Shown piece by piece: positions 47,545-64,000 of a DNA stretch of 64,000 nt. A model generated the notes under the pieces. The model saw only the letters and a program-made list of their open reading frames with translations. It had not been told where the DNA came from and ran no database searches. How positions within the stretch are numbered: the first letter of the stretch is position 1; every line of letters begins with the position of its first letter. The position numbers and the translations under genes were made by a program. This DNA comes from Euptelea pleiosperma (taxonomy: Eukaryota; Streptophyta; Magnoliopsida; Ranunculales; Eupteleaceae), in assembly GCA_035048495.1 (NCBI GenBank), contig CM068544.1, positions 48,199,893 to 48,263,892 on the forward strand. The letters run 5' to 3'.

Positions 47545-48578
47545 AACACAACATATTCTTAAAAAATGGGGTGCCATTGTTTCATAGCCTGACATCCTTT
47601 CATGGTATTGTTAAATGGCTCCTCAATATACCCTGATGATACTTGTGTTGAGATATATTTTTTAAATACTGTAAAAGTATAAATATATAAATAACGTATT
47701 AGCAGATATAGATACTGGAAACAAAATATTTGAATAAGTGTGCCAGCATGTCCACACATGAGTACATGGTATCCAACATAACTAATTCTTAAAAACTGGG
47801 GTGTCCTGTTACATATCATCCATGTATGCATTCGATGCATCCAATTAACAATCTCTTCTCCCTCCATTGAGATCATCATGAAAATAAAATGAAATTTGCA
47901 CACAAAATATTAAATGTATCGGCAAAATGCCTCAGATAAAAAGAAACACCTAATCTATTGTAACCACTGAGGACCATATTTGTGCTTTTGACATTGATTT
48001 GGCCTGGAATACTCTTAACACTCGAAGGAAGAGAGTATTTGTCCTTGTAGAAAAACATCATAATGGGTTTGACATGAAATAAAACATTTGAGATGTATTT
48101 TTTAAATACTGTAAAAGTACACAATATAGAAAATGTATTTAGCAGATATAGATACTGAAAACAAAATATTTGAATAAGTTAGGATTTTTGAATAAGTGTG
48201 CCAGCATGTCCACACGTGAGTATAACATGGTATCCGACGTATCTAATTCTTAAAACCTGCAGTGTCCTGTTACATAGCATCCATGTATGCATTAGATGCA
48301 CCCAATCAACAATCTCTCCAACAATGATCATTTCCCCTTTATCCCTCCATTGAGATCATCATGAAAATAAAATGAAATTCGTACACAAAATATAAAATGT
48401 ATTGGTGAAATGCCTCAGATATAAAGAAATGCCTAATCTCTTGTGACCACTGAGGACCGGATTGTGCTTTTGACACTTGATTTCGCCTGGAATACTCAAC
48501 ACACCTGAAGGAAGAGTATTTATCCTTGTAGAAAAACAGCAGAATAGGTTTGACATGAAAAAAAACATTTGGGGAGTG
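47545..48578. repeat. Tandem duplication, about 450 bp unit
   Basis: Two consecutive units share ATTTTTTAAATACTGTAAAA, AGCAGATATAGATACTG, GTGCCAGCATGTCCACAC, TCCATTGAGATCATCATGAA and CTTGTAGAAAAACA in the same order. The first unit starts near 47655 and the second near 48092. A partial leading piece begins at 47545. The copies differ by small indels, so the duplication is not fresh. No coding function is seen. Confidence 0.85.
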
Positions 48579-48579
48579 C

Positions 48580-49620
48580 TAGCAAACCATGATGAATGAT
48601 CAGCCCATCTAGGATGACAAATTCAACTACACATGTAGCACCCACGATTCATGATTTTATTTCACATGTATCTCGTTCCTAGAGCCCTACAGAGAACTAG
48701 ATATTGGAGAATGCATCAAACCGTGTTAAATAGAACAAACAGATTTACATGAAATGTGAATTTTCCATGGAGGGAAGACAAAAATAGTTTCCAACATGGA
48801 AACGTAAAGGGAATTTAGAAATAAAAGAGTAAGAAGGTGTGTTTTTAGAGCCTCGACAATAGGCTCTTAGAATCCTGATTTTTGTAGATAGTGCTTCCTA
48901 ATTAATTACCAAAAAATAAAGACTGGCCAAACTTTCGTAGAAATGGAAATAGAATGGATGGGCACATCCATCTCAACCTTGTTTCATTTGCCAAGACCCT
49001 TGTCTGCACCAACAGATAATTTCTCCTCAAGAAGCAGACAGCAATGATCCCTATTTCTTCCCTGAAAGCTAGATCCCAGTGAACATTACCCGTGTTCCTT
49101 ACATTCTAAGTACTTCCTACACGATTCATGAGACAAATGATCTCATTTCATGGCAAAATAATTGAACCCGTAAAACTTGACTTGCGGCCCTCTTATAAAT
49201 CAAAATAAACATCTTCAACATTTAGTATTGATTTCACCAAGCAACACTGCAAATTAACTCCAGATTCCATTCCAAAAAAAAAAAAATGGATTAAACAACA
49301 AATGTAGATTATCAGTTCACTGAGCACATCCACATAATCATGGAACTTACCCAAAAACACAATGAACAAAATCAATAATGTAAGGCGTGAAAGAAATGCA
49401 GTTCCGTTGTGGATTCATCGATACTAACGTTAGCATGCATTACTGAACTAAGTAGAATATAATCCAACGTTTCCAACTAATAAGGTTCATGAAATCAAAA
49501 CCAGCAAATGTACCAAAACTATAACAGAAAAACGATATCCACTGTATCATCCACGCTAACTAAAAAAGGAACAAGAGCAAAACGACTCGGAAAAACGAAA
49601 CCGCCGTTGGCAGACTTTGA
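48580..49620. other. No gene recognised
   Basis: 3' flank of the RPL41 gene (which reads leftward) and AT-rich intergenic DNA. The far part holds nothing recognisable. Confidence 0.4.
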
Positions 49621-49623
49621 GCC

Positions 49624-49860
49624 CTACTTAGATCTCTGCCTCATCTTTCGGCGCTTTCGCTTCAACCTCCTCATGCGCTTCTTCTTCCACTGTAAAGACC
49701 AAAATTTACAAAAGGAAACGAAACGAGAACAGAATCGATCGTTATCTTCAAAGGAAGAGCAGAAAATCTAATAGAAATAAAGATCGAACATGCTTTTGAG
49801 AGTACAAAGAGATCGAAAGATGGAAGGAAACGAAACTCTGGCCCTTACCTTAGCCCTCAT
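49624..49860 (-). CDS. RPL41: 60S ribosomal protein L41 (25 residues)
   Basis: A very small complete gene in two exons on the minus strand. Exon 1 is 49860-49849 (MRAK) and exon 2 is 49689-49624 (WKKKRMRRLKRKRRKMRQRS, then K and stop). The 159-bp intron has GT and AG borders. The product is the conserved Arg/Lys-rich eukaryotic L41 peptide (eL41), which forms a single helix bridging the two ribosomal subunits. Sequence and length fit the usual plant protein with no difference that I can see. It is too short for ordinary gene callers. Upstream are an AAACCCTAA telo-box and a TATA box, as expected for a ribosomal protein gene. Confidence 0.95.
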
Positions 49861-49899
49861 GCTGCTACCGCGACGAAAACCCTCTCGGTCTTTCCCTGA

Positions 49900-49973
49900 A
49901 AACCCTAATCGATGGAACGGTGCGGACGAGAGAAGTGAGACTGGGATAGTGGAGGCATTGCAATATATTTATA
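49900..49973 (-). promoter_or_regulatory. Core promoter of RPL41: TATA box and telo-box
   Basis: Reading leftward, TATAAATA occupies 49973-49966 and a TTAGGGTTT telo-box (AAACCCTAA on the plus strand) occupies 49908-49900, about 40 bp before the ATG. Telo-boxes near the start are a hallmark of plant ribosomal protein genes, linked to growth-dependent expression. Confidence 0.7.
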
Positions 49974-49979
49974 GCGAAC

Positions 49980-51725
49980 CCTAGTTCCTCTAAAATAAGG
50001 TCGTGGGTTCGAAACTTCGAATCAGACTTGATCCGATAAACCGAGGCCGGCACTAACAGAACTATAAAACCGGTTCGGCTCCACAAAATGGAGGCTGACA
50101 AGTTTGAAAAGGACGATTTGGTCATGTGAGCAAGTTTTAAATGATTCAGAGAATTATTTCGATCCTTTGAAAGTTTTATTAAAAGTTTAATAGTCATTTA
50201 AAATTGGACTTTTAGCCCCCAAAAAACAAAGATTTACTCAGTAGTGAAATGTTGGTTAGACCGACTATGTTTACAAAACACTTGTGATTTCATATTTTCT
50301 TACTATTTTTGAACAATTTTGCCCTTACACGTAGATCGACTGTCTCACAAGAGAAGTCAGACCTCGAATAGTGTTATAAAAACGAAAAAAAAATTCTGGT
50401 TCTTCTCTACCCCTCAAACCTGCAAAACAATGGTCAACGCTCTACCAGAGATAGCTAAGAGGTACCATATTTCTTGGTTCTTCTCGTATTCCTCTTCTCC
50501 ATATATAGTTCGCAAGTTTACAACCGAAGAGGAGGTTCATAAAAATTAGGAACGCTAGGAATTTTTTACTACTTCCAATCAAAGAAAAGTAAGATCATTA
50601 ATTAAAGATACAAACTGTTACCCACTCACACGATTCACAATTGAACTTAACTCTATACAAGTTCCAGTAATTGATTTATTGAATTGCCTTATATATGCAT
50701 GTCTCGAATCGCACAAGAACACTTCCAGAGTTTTGTTTATTAGTTGATCTGGAACTATATCGAATCGCTCCTACTCTCCACAATGAATACAAACCCTTAC
50801 ACCAGTATAAGACACATGCCAGGAAGTAAAAAAACAAAAATAGAAACAAAAAGACTCAACAGATATGTTTAACACTTCATAGAAGAAAGTGATTCAACCA
50901 TGAAGAATAAAACATTCCATAAAATACTCAAAATCAAAAGGTAGAAACTTTTAATCAATGGATCTCGAGCCTTCACAAGAATACACCTAGAATAGGTTTA
51001 AAAAACTCTTAAAATCCTTGTCTCCTACCAAGGTACTCTTGTGGATCTTCTATGTATATGTGTGTATTAAACCCTGCAAAAATTAAGGTTAAATAACCTT
51101 GAAAAATCATATAAAGAGTCCTATGCTCATTAGAAAATAATTTGAATGCAAAATTAAGTTTTTGACAAGTTCTATAATGAAAAATTGCAAGTTTGTTCGA
51201 ACCAAATGTGAGCTCCTTCAAACCACTTTTCCTAAGGGAAAATTGCGCGATTTCTAAAGAGTTCGTTCGAACGAGCTGCACATTCGTTCGATCCACTTTG
51301 GGCTTCATTCGAACGAATTGCAGACTTAGTTTTCTTATTTAAAAATATATTTTAATCATTTTAAGTACAACTTGAGTCTCTACAAAGTTAGGGTATAGTG
51401 TATTGAACACTATCTAATAGATTTATAATTATCTAAGGTATTCAGGTGTCTAAGTCAAATCATCTACCGTCAACCAAATATAAAAAGTCAATATTGGTCA
51501 AGGTCTACTAATATCACCTAAGATCGAACCATGTCACTAGGTCACTTATCATCCTAGTTGTACTGTGTGGTGATTTGAAAGAAATATGCACGCATTGGAT
51601 CTTCATCAAACTTTCAAGTATTCATTCTTCACTTAGCGCACTTTATCTTCAGATCATGCAGACTCTAAAGACTTACAACCTTTATAACAAACCAAATGAC
51701 CTAAAACAGGTTTGTCTAAGAGATT
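49980..51725. other. Intergenic; TTCGAACGAA palindrome-rich segment
   Basis: No gene is seen. Between 51190 and 51325 TTCGTTCGAACGAG, ATTCGTTCGATCC and CATTCGAACGAATTG recur in palindromic form, probably part of an old repeat. The frame at 50319-50549 is not recognised. Confidence 0.4.
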
Positions 51726-51729
51726 AGCC

Positions 51730-53470
51730 AATCATAAAAAAGTAGAATTTATATACAAAATACTTTTCCAAAACATGTATCATTAGGTTTAGCCACAACA
51801 TTAAGGAGAGAGTTGGAGGGGTAGTGTTTCTTAGATATAATTTGGGCGAGTCGAGAATTGGGACGACGAAGCAAATTCCAAATATTTGTCACTAGAAGAG
51901 CTATATTGGTTTTAAAAATGATTTGAAACTTAGGCCACCTAGATTTTTGGGAGAGCAAAGAAAAGCCCAATTTGTAAGTCCAATACGACGTTTCGATTGA
52001 CTTTCTTAGAACCAGAATTGATTAATTAGACTATCTATTTTCTTGGAGAGGATTTTGGGAGACTAGAAAGTGGATATGAGGCACACCGGGATAGACATGA
52101 CTGAATTTGATGAGAGTGGTACGACTTGCTTGGGTGAGGTTTTTGCTTTCCATCCAGAGATGATGTTGGATTTTTTTTTTCAAGAGAGTGAATTTGGCTT
52201 TGGTTTTCAAGCACCCGATAAAAAGAGGGGTCCCTAGGTATTTTTCAGATATTTTGAGATTTTTTGTATTTAGAACGAATGACAGGGTCGTTTTATGACA
52301 TCGATGAAGGTTATGGTTGAACATAATTCTCGATTTGTCAAAATTGGCCTCCCAACCCAAAGCTTGGTAGAAAGCATCAAGAATGTCACATATAATGCGA
52401 GCTTCCACAAGACTGGCTCAATTGAATAATAGACAATCATCAACGAAGAAGATATGAGATATGGAGGGATAGGTACGGATTAACTCTATACCGTGGATTT
52501 TGTTAAGTTGTTCTTCTTTGTTAATCACGAGGGAAAGGACATTCATACAAAGAATAAAGAAGGGAGAGAGTGGGTCACCTCGTCATAGCTAGCCCTTGGA
52601 AAGAGTGAAAAAATCTGAACGGAGAGCCATTCAAGTAATAGAAAAGAGGGCGACGGAATAAATTTGTGGATCCAATCAATCCAATTATTGTAGAATCCTA
52701 TAGTCCGAAGAGTGTTGAGCCCAAAGAGTGTTGAGCAAAAAAGACCACTCAATACGGTCATAGGCCTTGGACATGTCATTTTTTACAGCCATGAGCCCTT
52801 TTTTTTTCTTCTTCTATAATTGGTATGGAACACCTCTCCAACCAAAATTGCACTGTCCTATATAAAAGCTAATGGGGATGAAGGTTGCCTAGTCAGGGAG
52901 AATGATTTGTTCCAAGAGACCATGAAGTTGAGGGGATAATATTTTAGCGATGATTTTGTAGCTCACGTTACACAAGTTAGCGATGATTTTGTAGCTCATG
53001 TTACACAAGCCGATAGGACGAAAATGGCCTATGGATTCAGGAGCAGGTGGTTTAAGAATAAGAGTGATGTTCACGTGATTAAGAAGGTGAAGGTCTCCAT
53101 TATTTCCGAAAAACTCTTGGACCATGGAACATATTTTCGGTTTGACGGCCGTCCAGTAGTGTTGATAGAACAGACCAGTGAAGCCATCAAGTCCAGGGGC
53201 CTTATGAGGGCCAATATTGAAAAGAGACACTTTGATTTCGCTCTTAGAAATAGACTGAGTGAATAGTTCACTATCGGCAACAGAGAGCATTGCAGGACAA
53301 TCTGAGAGATCATCCTATCATTTTTGGGATCTGAGGAAGTGAATGAAAGAAAGTAGGTATTGAAAATTCTACCAATCGGAAGCAAATGAGCTTTGGGAAT
53401 AGTAGTTCCCGAAAAATCATACATACACAATCTCATTTTGCTAGACAAGGAGATGTTGAACCATCAGACT
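51730..53470 (-). mobile_element. L1-type LINE fragment, reverse transcriptase with stops
   Basis: Minus-strand frames follow the plant L1 order. They are APGLDGFTGLFYQHYW and HFRPIGLCNMSYKIIA (53290-52889); a corrupted KAYDRVEW-like segment then WIHKFI (52779-52543); the catalytic FVDDCLLF near 52475-52450 in place of the usual FADD; KISEKYLGTPLFIG and SRTTLIKFSHVYPGVPHIHF (52408-52031); and a zf-RVT-like tail (51970-51749). It lacks the endonuclease, has stops and frameshifts, and contains an in-frame 33-bp tandem duplication at 52947-53012. It is inactive. Confidence 0.85.
52947..53012. repeat. 33-bp in-frame tandem duplication in the LINE
   Basis: GCGATGATTTTGTAGCTCA then CGTTACACAAG (52947-52979) is repeated from 52980 with two or three changes. 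It doubles the conserved LCNMSYKIIA strand of the reverse transcriptase, so the duplication probably occurred after the copy was inactivated. Confidence 0.9.
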
Positions 53471-53526
53471 TCCTATTTGGTTGAAGTATGAACCACTGAA
53501 GATTTACCATTAGGGTCGTGATGTAA

Positions 53527-54166
53527 CAACTTGTACACCATTTTTGTTACTCACTGCTAGGGTTGGCAATGGAATGGATCGACCCAGAGATCTGATCCGA
53601 TCCTAAAAAATCGGTTCCAATAGACCCTATACTGATCCGATAAGGACCCGATATACAAACTACATATATTATATATGCATGTATAGGTGGTATTTTTTTC
53701 GTATTCTAACTATTATATACAAATCTTTTTTCATATATATATTTTTATATGATGGCATATCGGATCGGATCGGATCGGACCCGGAACCGATCCAATCAGT
53801 TATGGAACTGAATTTTATTGATCCGGTCGGGTCCGTATCAATTGGATTTCTTATCGGATTGGTACCAAATCAGCACCAATCCTACTCGAACCCGATCCAT
53901 TGCCAGCACTACTCACTACTGCCATCTGGGCCTACTGACCACATGGATGTTTAGCCCACCCCTTGGTGGATACACACACCAAATTTCACCATGATTGGTA
54001 ATCTATAGCCATTGGATTAAAAATTTTTTTTAGTTCTAAAACCAACGGCTAAACATCATCCAACAGGCTGATTTTGGTATGAATATCTACCAAGGGATGG
54101 ACTAAACGTCAGTGGGTCCAGATGGCAGCCGTGAGTAACAAAAAATGGTGGCTGATGCCAAAAGTG
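53527..54166. mobile_element. Family B MITE interrupted by a hAT MITE
   Basis: CACCATTTTTGTTACTCACT at the left is mirrored by GTGAGTAACAAAAAATGGTG at the right. CACCCCTTGGTGGATAC and CTACCAAGGGATGGAC mark the core. The left outer block is split at 53558-53911. Confidence 0.75.
53558..53911. mobile_element. hAT-type MITE with 8-bp target duplication
   Basis: It is flanked by CTCACTGC (53550-53557) and CTCACTAC (53912-53919), 8 bp with one mismatch. The ends TAGGGTTGGCAAT and ATTGCCAGCACTA are inverted repeats of the hAT type. The interior repeats GGATCGGATCGGATCGG and CGATCC in both orientations. It sits in a family B element and is therefore younger than it. Confidence 0.85.
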
Positions 54167-54583
54167 TGAGCTACAGCGCGACCCTTACCCTTAAGCAAAA
54201 CAGAGATACATATCAGTGAGGGGCCTAACTTAGCTGATGGTCGATTCACTGAATTTCAAATATGGTACTCATTGCTTAATTTGACATATTCTTTTTATAG
54301 GTTTTTAATATTCTAGGACTTGCTTCATATTTAGTGCTCGTAATCTCCTACAAGGGTGCTCCACTGCTCCCGCACTCGTAAACTATGGTTGGTAGTTTGG
54401 GATATGATCCTTCCATCCATCGAAGCCTGTGCTCAAAATATTCGTGTTCTACTTATCTTGTTGACAATTCTCCCTTATGATGTCACCAAACCGGGGAATC
54501 CCTTGTTTAGAAATTCATAAAACCCAGGTTTTATGAATCAGCGAGCCAGAAAGAATGTGCCAGCGTATTAGGAAGGGCAAATA

Positions 54584-54972
54584 GAGTAAAACTTCTGTCA
54601 CTGAGTTGTGACAGGCAAAATACGAGCCACGTGGCACACTCTTAGTGGACGATGACCGTATGGATGTTTGGCCAGTCCCTCTGTGGACCTATAGACCAAA
54701 ACTTAGCCTCATTAGTGATTTACAAATATTGGATCTTTGCACCCAAATAATAATCAATAATGCTCAAATTCCTACCGTTAAAATCAACCCATGAAAATAA
54801 TTCAATCAAATCGCTTAGAAATCACTAATAAGGCTGATTTTTGTTTTAGAGGTCCACAGAAGGACTGGCCAAACATCCATACGGTCAGCATCCATTAAGA
54901 GTGTACCATGTGGCCCGTGTTATTCGTTGTGATGGAAGCATCTGTCACAGCGCTGTGACAGAAGTTTTACTC
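54584..54972. mobile_element. Reference copy of fold-back MITE family A
   Basis: It is flanked by an exact 9-bp duplication GGGCAAATA (54575-54583 and 54973-54981), the Mutator signature. The terminal repeats GAGTAAAACTTCTGTCAC and GTGACAGAAGTTTTACTC are perfect over 18 bp. The inverted symmetry then continues almost to the centre: GAGCCACGTGGCACACTC against GAGTGTACCATGTGGCCC, GATGACCGTATGGATG against CATCCATACGGTCAGC, and CATTAGTGATT against AATCACTAATAAGG. There is no open frame of note. The left G-box (54628-54633) is intact. The exact duplication and perfect termini suggest a comparatively recent insertion. Confidence 0.92.
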
Positions 54973-55019
54973 GGGCAAATATGGACGCATCAATCAATTT
55001 GAGCGTGCTGAAGTTTGTT

Positions 55020-55590
55020 ACCACCCTCTAAAGTGTTACGTGACACATTCTTTCCGGCCCACTGATCCATGAATGACTGGTTCACCTTTTGGTGGACCTA
55101 CAGACAAAAAATCAGCTTAATCGATGATTTCTAGCTCTTGGATCTGAGCTTTTTAATGGGGTGATCTCTAGTGGTTGGATTTTTGTATTTTTTTTTTTTT
55201 AAACTTATTTTTTGGGTGTTCAAATCTAGGATGTTGAAATCAAGGTTTAAAGGGGGCGTTGTAACGGTACAACGGACCGGGGGCGTTACTGACGCTCAGG
55301 GGCAAAAATGGAAGAAATGGCACTGAAATTCAAAATTTGAATTTTAAAATTTGTATTTCAAAAATAAAAAATAACGGAAAAATAGCGAAAAAAACGGCAT
55401 TTTTTCCACAAAATTTCAGAAAATAACAGTAGTTATTTCGTTATAAGTTACTTTCGTTACAGCGGCCGTTTTTTAAACCTTGGTTGAAATCACGAATCAT
55501 CTGCTTTTATGATGTGTAGGGTCCACCAAGAGGTGGGCCAAAAAAGAGCGTCTCACGTGGCATCTTGGGACTTTGAAGTCTATGGGACTT
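55020..55590. mobile_element. Family A-related MITE interrupted by a family P element
   Basis: TTCACCTTTTGGTGGACCTA and ATCAGCTTAATCGATGATTT at the left are mirrored by GTCCACCAAGAGGTGGGCC at the right. CACGTG is at 55554-55559. The sequence is interrupted at 55242-55482. Confidence 0.65.
55242..55482. mobile_element. Mutator-type MITE, family P, exact 9-bp duplication
   Basis: It is flanked by GTTGAAATC at 55233-55241 and 55483-55491, identical. The ends AAGGTTTAAAGGGGGCG and GGCCGTTTTTTAAACCTTG are inverted. This copy has TAACGG-type units where the other copies have TTTAAACGG, so it represents a subfamily. Confidence 0.9.
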
Positions 55591-55818
55591 TGTAGCAGGA
55601 TGGTCCAACACTCCAACCCCCGTTGGCGATAACGTCTGAGCGGATGAAACGTATGCATCCTTTTTTTAATCTAAACACGATCCGCCCCGTGCGTTGCCCA
55701 TATAACCAACTCTCGGGTGATAGGGTGACGCGCTCTCTCGCGCGCCACGTAATTGGCACTTTTCAAAAGCCAAGGGTGTTTCGTAAATTTACACAGGCAA
55801 CATAGGCTCATTGAATTA

Positions 55819-56129
55819 GAGTAGATCTTTGATGATGGACCACATTACACTCTGAGAGACCACTGACTGTATGGACGTTTAGCCCATCTCTAGGTAGAGT
55901 TACAGACCCAAAAATTGGCCCGATTTGCTATTTCTAACCTTTAGATCTGAATACCCCGAATAATGCTCTCAAACGGTTAGAAATCACTAAACAGGTTAAA
56001 TTTGGTTTACAGGTCCACGTACGGGTGGGCTAAAGCCATCTATACTCGGTCAGTGGTCTCTAAGAACATGCCACGGTGGTTCATACTGTGGTCTGTCATC
56101 AACGTTGATGACCGTCTAAGATTTCACTC
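55819..56129. mobile_element. Fold-back MITE, family A
   Basis: GAGTAGATCTTTGATGATGG at the left is mirrored by TCATCAACGTTGATGACC and TAAGATTTCACTC at the right. The core is ACTGACTGTATGGACGTTTA. Only 10 bp separate it from the next copy. Confidence 0.7.
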
Positions 56130-56139
56130 ACTAAATTGC

Positions 56140-56548
56140 GAGTAAAACTTGCCTGTAGGCTGTAGAGAAGCCCCTGACTGCCACCAATATGAGCCACATG
56201 GCGTACTCTTAGAGGATGCTGACTTTAGGGATGTTTAACCAAGCCCTAGATGGACCTACAAACCAAAAAACAACCTGATTAGTGGATTTCAACCCTCTTG
56301 GATCTTTGTATCGCAAATAATTGTCAATAATGCTCAAATTCCCACGGTTAAAATCAACCCATAAAAGTGATTTTAATCCAGTACTTAGAAATCACTAATC
56401 AGGTTGATTTTTAGTTTGTAGGTCCACCGTCCACCTAGGGATTGGGTAACCATCCATACGGTCAACGTCCTATAAGAACATGCCACGTGGCTCATATTGC
56501 GGAGGTTAGGAACTTCCTTGACAGTCCACGGTCAGGCAAGTTTTACTC
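56140..56548. mobile_element. Fold-back MITE, family A, upstream of F2KP
   Basis: The ends GAGTAAAACTTGCCTG and GTCAGGCAAGTTTTACTC are inverted. Flanking 9-mers CTAAATTGC (56131-56139) and CTTAATTAC (56549-56557) agree at 7 of 9. An intact CACGTG is at 56484-56489. The copy ends about 440 bp before the F2KP start codon. Confidence 0.82.
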
Positions 56549-56660
56549 CTTAATTACTTAACCTTCAGATGCTGACGGGCCAGCCCCAACAAGCGTGGCG
56601 CGTGGGCAAGAGTTCGTGGGAATTGGGATCGCGCCATAGCGGGTGTTGATGTAGCATTTC

Positions 56661-56990
56661 TCCCAACCCCAACCCCAACCCCAACCCCACCAACAGCCAC
56701 TAAGCCAGAGACCTCGTCGTATTCTTCTCTCTCTATATCTCTCTATCTCTATCTTCCCTTTTTATCCGAACATCAAATTCAACACCACCACTATCCCTTC
56801 GTCTTCTGTTTAATGTCTCTCTCTCTCTCTCTCTCAATATCTCTATTCAATCTCTCTCTATAACCACAAAAAAGGAAAATTTCTCAGAAACAAAGATAAA
56901 ACCTCAACAAAACCCATGCAACAAGCACAAACGACCCAATAAGCAATAAGCACTCAACCGAATACTGAAAATTTCATAGAAAATAAAACA
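56661..56990 (+). promoter_or_regulatory. F2KP proximal promoter and leader: CCCCAA repeat and CT runs
   Basis: AACCCC repeated four times (56664-56689) gives four G-runs on the minus strand. CT/TATCT-rich runs follow at 56725-56760 and 56817-56862. The leader then becomes A-rich up to ACAATGG at the start codon. No single TATA box stands out. Pyrimidine-rich leaders are usual in plant housekeeping genes. Confidence 0.5.
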
Positions 56991-63577
<6,587 letters not shown>

Positions 63578-64000
63578 GTGAGCATCCATCAAAAGATCCT
63601 GTTTGTTTCTGAGTGCATATCAGAACCAATTTTTCCTTCCAGTGACCATTCTTTGTTTCTTTGTCATTGTTATGTAGCGAAACCATTGAAATAAGTTATG
63701 CCATTTCTTTTAGTAAGTGAACATGGTATTGCATTAGATTGTAAAAATATTTACATTCATGAATCATGATTCATCAGTGTTGCACTGGAAACACATTTGA
63801 CTTCCAACAGTGGTCTAAAGATATGAAAAATTCTAGTAGCAGAGGCTTACAGACATGTTATTTGCTTGAGCAAGGAGCCGCCATATGATGGGTATCAACT
63901 AGGAATTCTCATTAAAAAGTTGAGCTGATTGGAATAACTATCAGATCTATCTCCTCTATTCAGATAACAGAAGATAATATGGTGAATGGTCTGGAAAGAA
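63578..64000. other. F2KP intron 9 (incomplete)
   Basis: The GT donor is at 63578. No exon matching the next conserved kinase block could be found before the window ends, so the intron continues past the edge. Confidence 0.7.

Noticed and set aside
1..56548. Dispersed GATTAGTGATTT/AATCACTAATC repeats as a CRISPR-like array
   Set aside because: The repeats are irregularly spaced, occur in inverted pairs inside MITEs, and lie in a plant genome. They are terminal-repeat cores, not CRISPR.

Overview
The window is nuclear DNA from a flowering plant, probably a dicot or magnoliid rather than a grass. The evidence is spliceosomal GT-AG genes of typical plant families (R2R3-MYB subgroup 22, pyruvate decarboxylase, a CHUP1/IPGA1-like protein, F2KP with its starch-binding N-terminus), plant-type L1 and RTE LINEs, FAR1-related Mutator-like DNA and very many small inverted-repeat transposons. 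The species cannot be named from the sequence alone.

Only five genes are well supported. They are a single-exon MYB factor (4070-4852, +); a complete six-exon pyruvate decarboxylase of 606 residues (32391-34699, +); a five-exon CHUP1/IPGA1-like protein of 440 residues (43802-45719, +); the 25-residue ribosomal protein L41 in two exons (49624-49860, -); and the 5' part of 6-phosphofructo-2-kinase/fructose-2,6-bisphosphatase (F2KP), nine coding exons from 56991 and running off the right edge. They do not form an operon-like or pathway unit. PDC (ethanol fermentation) and F2KP (fructose-2,6-bisphosphate, sucrose/starch partitioning) both serve carbohydrate metabolism, but nothing shows that they are co-regulated. 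From memory, the CHUP1-like/F2KP neighbourhood also exists in Arabidopsis, so this corner may be old conserved synteny.

The rest is a transposon graveyard. 1-1850, 5290-6610, 19140-25400, 30390-32125, 36360-40020 and 53530-56550 are packed with one superfamily of roughly 300-400 bp fold-back elements. They are nearly palindromic end to end, several end in GAGTAAAACTT-like termini with 9-bp target duplications (Mutator type), and many carry a CACGTG palindrome just inside the ends. A second 9-bp-duplicating family has a GGCCGTTTAAACGG-rich, self-complementary body. Nested insertions at 19556-20263, 22013-22380, 40861-41162, 53558-53911 and 55242-55482 give a relative insertion order.

9040-13655 holds a degenerate Mutator-like/FAR1-related element arranged as a head-to-head inverted duplication with about 200 bp between the arms, an architecture resembling maize Mu killer. 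51730-53470 is an L1-type LINE fragment. 58505-60520, inside F2KP intron 3, is an RTE-type LINE fragment. Tandem repeats lie at 24800-25400, 41985-43100 and 47545-48578. The most interesting non-genic points are the MULE inverted duplication, the G-box-bearing MITE superfamily close to PDC and F2KP, and the hairpins that could feed small-RNA pathways. I found no clear new multi-gene system. All repeat family assignments were made by eye.
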